Shown: piece after piece, positions 60,933 to 64,000 of the stretch | Numbering within the stretch: the first letter of the stretch is position 1 | How the letters are laid out: every line of letters begins with the position of its first letter | Notes under the pieces: generated by a model | Told to the model about the DNA's origin: nothing | Databases searched by the model: none | Seen by the model: only the letters and a program-made list of their open reading frames with translations | Position numbers and translations under genes: made by a program | Assembly: GCF_023973145.1 (NCBI RefSeq) | Contig: NZ_CP099546.1 | Span: 1,302,001 to 1,366,000 of the forward strand | Origin: Natronosalvus vescus | Lineage (GTDB): Archaea > Halobacteriota > Halobacteria > Halobacteriales > Natrialbaceae | Length of the DNA: 64,000 nt | Direction: 5' to 3'

Positions 60933-61130
60933 ATGGATCTCTTCTTGGTTCTGATTGGCTGCTCGCTCATCGTCGTCGGGCTCGCGTTGCTGGTCGGTAC
61001 CCGAACGCTCCTGGAGCGACTCGCCGTCACAGAAACGGGGATGGACGCACTCATTTACGGCGGCGTGCTCGGCGGCGCGCTGTCGCTGACGATCGGCGTC
61101 GTCGTCGTGCTGATCGGGCTGCTCTGGTGA
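60933..61130 (+). CDS. Small two-helix membrane protein
   Basis: 65-residue protein starting MDLFLVLIGCSLIVVGLALL. Two hydrophobic segments (3-22, 40-64) flank RTLLERLAVTETGMDALIYG. It resembles its neighbour at 60612 in size and layout but not in sequence. No function can be assigned. It lies 73 nt upstream of gatD. Confidence 0.7.
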   Translation: MDLFLVLIGCSLIVVGLALLVGTRTLLERLAVTETGMDALIYGGVLGGALSLTIGVVVVLIGLLW

Positions 61131-61203
61131 CGGCACGACCCCAAAGTCCGGCACCTGACGGTGAAAGCGTGCTTTCAAGTCCGCCGACGCGAAACCCTGA
61201 TTT

Positions 61204-62466
61204 ATGAGCCAGACCCCAGCCCCAGGCGATCGCGTCCGCGTCGAGCGCGCGGATCGAACGTACGAAGGCGTGTTGCTCCCCTCGAGCACCGACGACCACC
61301 TGGTCGTGAAACTCGAGGGCGGGTACAACGTTGGAATCGACCGCGAGGAAGCCGCCCTCGAACTGCTCGCCGAGGACGTCTACGACGTGGAGACGTCACA
61401 GAGCGACGATGGCACTTCCGAAATCGAGTTCGACGACTCGCTACCAACCATCTCGCTCATCTCGACCGGCGGCACCATCGCCTCCACGGTCGACTATCGG
61501 ACTGGTGCCGTCACGGCACAGTTCGACGCCGAGGACGTCCTTCGGGCGGTTCCCGACCTCGCGGGTCGGGCGAATTACCGCGGCCGGGTCGTCGCGAACA
61601 TCCTCTCCGAGAACATGGAGCCGCCGATCTGGCAGGATCTCGCGGCGGCGGTGGCCGAGGAGATCGAACTGGGGGCCGACGGCGTCGTCGTCATGCACGG
61701 TACAGACACGATGCAGTACTCCGCCTCCGCGCTCGCGTTCATGCTCGAGACGCCCGTCCCGGTCGTCTTCACCGGCAGCCAGCGCTCGGCCGATCGGCCG
61801 TCCTCGGACAACGTGATGAACGCCGTCTGTGCCGTCGAAGCCGCGAAGAGCGACTGCGCGGAGGTACTCGTCTGCATGCATGCCAGCGAGAGCGACACCA
61901 CCTGCGCGCTCCACCGGGGCACCCGCGTCCGGAAGAATCACACCTCCCGACGGGATGCATTCGAGACCGTCGGCAGCGAGCCGCTGGGGACGGTCGACTA
62001 CGACACCGAAACCGTCGCTCTCTCCGGGGACTATACCGAACGCGGCGACGTCGACCTGGACGTCGACACCGACCTCGAGGAGTCCGTCGAACTCGTCAAG
62101 TTCACGCCCGGGATGGATCCTGCGTTCCTCGACGCGGTTTCCGGTTCTGCCGGCCTCGTCCTCGAGGGCACCGGGCTCGGACACGTCCACACCGACCTTA
62201 TCCCGCAGGTCGAGTCGCTCGTCGAGGACGGTACGACGGTCGTCATGACCAGTCAGTGTCTCGAGGGGCGCGTGTGTGACCGGGTGTACGACACCGGTCG
62301 CGACCTGCTGTCGGCGGGAGTTCTCGAGGGTGAGGATATGCTCCCCGGGACGGCGAAAGTCAAACTGATGTGGGCGCTCGCGAACGCGGACGATCCAGCA
62401 GAAGCCATGCAAACCTCACTGGCGGGCGAGATTCAGGAACGGTCGGTGCCGTGGGAGAGCCAGTGA
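61204..62466 (+). CDS. gatD: Glu-tRNA(Gln) amidotransferase subunit D
   Basis: 420-residue archaeal-specific asparaginase-like subunit that releases ammonia from glutamine or asparagine for conversion of Glu-tRNA-Gln to Gln-tRNA-Gln by GatE. An N-terminal AnsA-like domain (VRVERADRTYEGVLLPSSTD) precedes the catalytic part, where the first Thr motif is STGGTIAST (residues 87-95) and the second is MHGTDTMQYSA. KFTPGMDPAFLDA and TSQCLEGRVC are also family landmarks. GatE is not in the window. A GNAT gene follows 10 nt after the stop, suggesting co-transcription. Confidence 0.96.
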   Translation: MSQTPAPGDRVRVERADRTYEGVLLPSSTDDHLVVKLEGGYNVGIDREEAALELLAEDVYDVETSQSDDGTSEIEFDDSLPTISLISTGGTIASTVDYRTGAVTAQFDAEDVLRAVPDLAGRANYRGRVVANILSENMEPPIWQDLAAAVAEEIELGADGVVVMHGTDTMQYSASALAFMLETPVPVVFTGSQRSADRPSSDNVMNAVCAVEAAKSDCAEVLVCMHASESDTTCALHRGTRVRKNHTSRRDAFETVGSEPLGTVDYDTETVALSGDYTERGDVDLDVDTDLEESVELVKFTPGMDPAFLDAVSGSAGLVLEGTGLGHVHTDLIPQVESLVEDGTTVVMTSQCLEGRVCDRVYDTGRDLLSAGVLEGEDMLPGTAKVKLMWALANADDPAEAMQTSLAGEIQERSVPWESQ

Positions 62467-62476
62467 GGTGCCTTCG

Positions 62477-63421
62477 ATGACGAACGAGAACTCCACGGCT
62501 GCCCCAGACGACCTCGAGATTCGACGCGCCACGCTCGACGACCAGGAAGCCGTCGCCGCGATGACCAGCGACATCTGGAGCGACCGCGGCGGCGACTACC
62601 TATCACGGGTCTACCCGGACTGGCTCGAGGAGCCGACCGACGACCACAAACGGACGTTCCTGATGGACGCGGGGGACGCCGTCGCCGGTATCGTCCAGGC
62701 CGTAATGCTCTCGGACGACGAAGCCTGGTTCCAGGGACTGCGCGTCCACAGCGACTACCGTCGCCGGGGCGTCAGCCAGCGGCTCAACGAGGCGTGTTTC
62801 GACTGGGCAGTCGATCGGGGGGCGACCGTCGGCCGGCTCATGATCTTCTCCTGGAACGCGCCGGCACTCGGCGCGTCCCGGGCTGCTGGCTACGAACCGG
62901 ACACGGAGTTCAGGTGGGCACATCCGAAGCCCGACGCGGAGGCAGAAGGGCCACATCCGGTCACAACCGCCGGCAACGTAGACCGGGCCTGGCGGTACTG
63001 GACGGCGAGCACCGCTCGAGACCACCTCCGCGGGCTCGCGCTCGACCTCGAGGAATCGTGGGCGCTCAGGGAACTCACTCGATCGGATCTCGAGACCCTG
63101 GCCGACGAGACGGTCGTGTTCACCGTCGATCGACCCGACGGCGTCGCCGGAATGAGCTACCGAAACCGCACCTACGAGCGCCACAACGACGACGGCGATA
63201 CCGACCTGTGGGTCGAGTATGGCGTGTCGGCCTGGGACGACATCGACGCCGCACGGTCGCTGTTCGCTTCCATCGCTCGAGATGCGGCGTCGCTCGAGGC
63301 CGACCGGACACGCGTGTTGATCCCCGAAACCGTGGGGGTAGTCAGCGATGCCTCCTACGCCGGGGCCCAAATCTCCGAGGAGCCGGATTTCGTCCTCGGT
63401 GTGGATCTCAGCGCCTGGTAA
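62477..63421 (+). CDS. GNAT N-acetyltransferase
   Basis: 314-residue protein starting MTNENSTAAPDDLEIRRATL (a GTG three codons upstream is an alternative). The N-terminal GNAT fold has the acetyl-CoA motif A LRVHSDYRRRGVSQRLNEAC near residues 92-111. The C-terminal half (about 160-314) is an additional beta-rich domain of similar size, perhaps a degenerate second GNAT. Substrate unknown. The gene follows gatD by 10 nt and could be co-transcribed. Confidence 0.9.
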   Translation: MTNENSTAAPDDLEIRRATLDDQEAVAAMTSDIWSDRGGDYLSRVYPDWLEEPTDDHKRTFLMDAGDAVAGIVQAVMLSDDEAWFQGLRVHSDYRRRGVSQRLNEACFDWAVDRGATVGRLMIFSWNAPALGASRAAGYEPDTEFRWAHPKPDAEAEGPHPVTTAGNVDRAWRYWTASTARDHLRGLALDLEESWALRELTRSDLETLADETVVFTVDRPDGVAGMSYRNRTYERHNDDGDTDLWVEYGVSAWDDIDAARSLFASIARDAASLEADRTRVLIPETVGVVSDASYAGAQISEEPDFVLGVDLSAW

Positions 63422-63430
63422 GTGCTCGCG

Positions 63431-63435
63431 TTTTT
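63431..63435 (+). terminator. T-tract terminator after the GNAT gene
   Basis: GCGTTTTTCCTTTGC starts 8 nt after the stop codon, a likely termination signal of the gatD/GNAT transcript. Confidence 0.45.
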
Positions 63436-63556
63436 CCTTTGCGTGACTCGCTCTGGCGGGAGGTATCGTCATCGCATGGAACGGATTCGGCCGTCAGCAC
63501 CTCGTCCCACACGGAGACGACGAAAGTGTTAACTGCCGTGGGTCGGAGCGTCGAGT

Positions 63557-63691
63557 ATGGGTCTCGGTGATCTCCTGTTTACCTACGAGGAAAAGATGCT
63601 CCCGCCGATCGTCGTCGTGACCACGACGCTTCTGATCGCGATTCTCGTCCTCGGCGCGGCGATCCGCGTCCTCCTGACGGTGCTATTCTGA
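63557..63691 (+). CDS. 44-residue single-helix membrane protein
   Basis: ATG at 63557 reads MGLGDLLFTYEEKMLPPIVV and continues through one membrane helix (VTTTLLIAILVLGAAIRVLL) to a TGA at 63689-63691. The short amphipathic start followed by a clean hydrophobic helix is a convincing small-protein pattern. It is below usual gene-calling length. Function unknown. Confidence 0.62.
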   Translation: MGLGDLLFTYEEKMLPPIVVVTTTLLIAILVLGAAIRVLLTVLF

Positions 63692-63734
63692 CCGTCTCTC
63701 GAGTTTCCAAGGTCGACGTCGATACTCGAGGAGA

Positions 63735-64000
63735 CTACGTTTGAGAGCCACCGCTCACCGGTGGAAACAGCGCAAGTTCGTCGTCCTCCTCGAGTTTCGT
63801 CTCTAATCCCTGCTCCTGACTGCGGACGTCCTTCCCGTTGCGAAGCACGTTGATCTGTGAGCGGAGTTCTCCGTGCTCGTCCTCGAGTACCCGTTCCGAC
63901 AGCGCGGATCGATCCGCGAGCAATGCCTCGAGGGCGTCACCCACGGTGTCTCCGGCACCGACGTCGACGGTGACGGTTCGGTCGCCGGCGTGTTCGGCGA
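63735..64000 (-). CDS. SAMP/MoaD-like ubiquitin-fold protein (N-terminus off the right edge)
   Basis: Minus-strand beta-grasp protein: visible part reads AEHAGDRTVTVDVGAG, GDALEALLADRSALSERVL, SQINVLRNGKDV, then DDELALFPPVSGG and the stop. The conserved LRNG, DELALFPPVSGG and beta-grasp spacing identify a small archaeal modifier (SAMP1/MoaD). It would be adenylated by a MoeB/UbaA-type E1 and used for protein tagging or as sulfur donor in molybdopterin synthesis. Unlike standard members, three residues (Ser-Gln-Thr) follow the di-glycine before the TAG at 63735, so processing would be needed to expose the Gly-Gly terminus. Confidence 0.9.
   Translation of the reverse strand, partial: AEHAGDRTVTVDVGAGDTVGDALEALLADRSALSERVLEDEHGELRSQINVLRNGKDVRSQEQGLETKLEEDDELALFPPVSGGSQT

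Overview
This window is a GC-rich chromosomal segment of a haloarchaeon, most likely a member of Natrialbales. The evidence is an acidic, Asp/Glu-rich proteome and archaeal information-processing genes: proteasome-activating nucleotidase, eIF5A with a hypusine site, archaeosine synthase ArcS, GatD and an archaeal-type AspRS. Archaeal lipid and cofactor genes are also present (GGGP synthase, pantoate kinase, phosphopantothenate synthetase). TATA boxes often sit about 25-35 nt before the start codon, and CTCGAG is strikingly frequent. I see no rRNA, tRNA, CRISPR array, insertion sequence or prophage, so this looks like core chromosome with a few lineage-specific pieces.

Layout. 1-9.6 kb: acyl-CoA dehydrogenase (cut by the left edge), a membrane protein, a Tat-exported DUF411 metal-binding lipoprotein, a RIO-like kinase, an aldehyde dehydrogenase, a flavin-binding PNPOx-like protein, GGGP synthase, a UspA protein, a sirtuin and a Bat-type HTH regulator. 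9.6-13 kb: a P450 divergent from that regulator, AspRS and a SHOCT protein. 13-16.6 kb: two tandem CPA2 antiporters. 16.8-22.9 kb: pantoate kinase and phosphopantothenate synthetase, separated by a 957-residue membrane protein carrying about 13 DUF1508 repeats and by a quinone reductase. 23-32.2 kb: two conserved unknowns, a divergent NAD-kinase-like protein, an M28 peptidase, an orphan E1-alpha, a NikR-type regulator with an operator-like dyad, a tiny zinc ribbon, a Bat-type regulator, and the CbiX/DR2241 pair. 32.3-37.3 kb: SprT-like protease, a DUF457-like membrane protein, a stand-alone RAM domain, small haloarchaeal proteins, PAN and pyruvoyl arginine decarboxylase.

37.4-48 kb: a tungsten aldehyde oxidoreductase with a 20-bp perfect palindrome upstream, a DUF1328 protein, a LOV-Bat photosensor-type regulator, a HAD hydrolase, another Bat-type regulator, and two moeA genes (the first fused to a periplasmic-binding-like domain). 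47.6-53 kb: a forward run of GIDE protein, Hsp20, UbiB kinase, enolase-superfamily protein and aminotransferase. 54-58.6 kb: eIF5A overlapping agmatinase, a DUF5797-like protein, DeoC, a second M28 peptidase and UspA. 58.8-64 kb: ArcS, two or three tiny membrane proteins, GatD, a GNAT, and a SAMP/MoaD-like protein cut by the right edge.

Functional links. PvlArgDC, agmatinase and eIF5A outline the agmatine-based hypusination route known from Haloferax. PAN and the SAMP-like protein belong to proteolysis and ubiquitin-like tagging. The two MoeA proteins would supply the Mo/W cofactor needed by the aldehyde oxidoreductase. The strongest candidates for undescribed biology are the DUF1508-array membrane protein, several perfect palindromes in promoters, a dispersed intergenic hairpin repeat, and a SAMP-like protein whose di-glycine is followed by three extra residues. 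All family assignments come from reading motifs by eye; none was checked by a database search.
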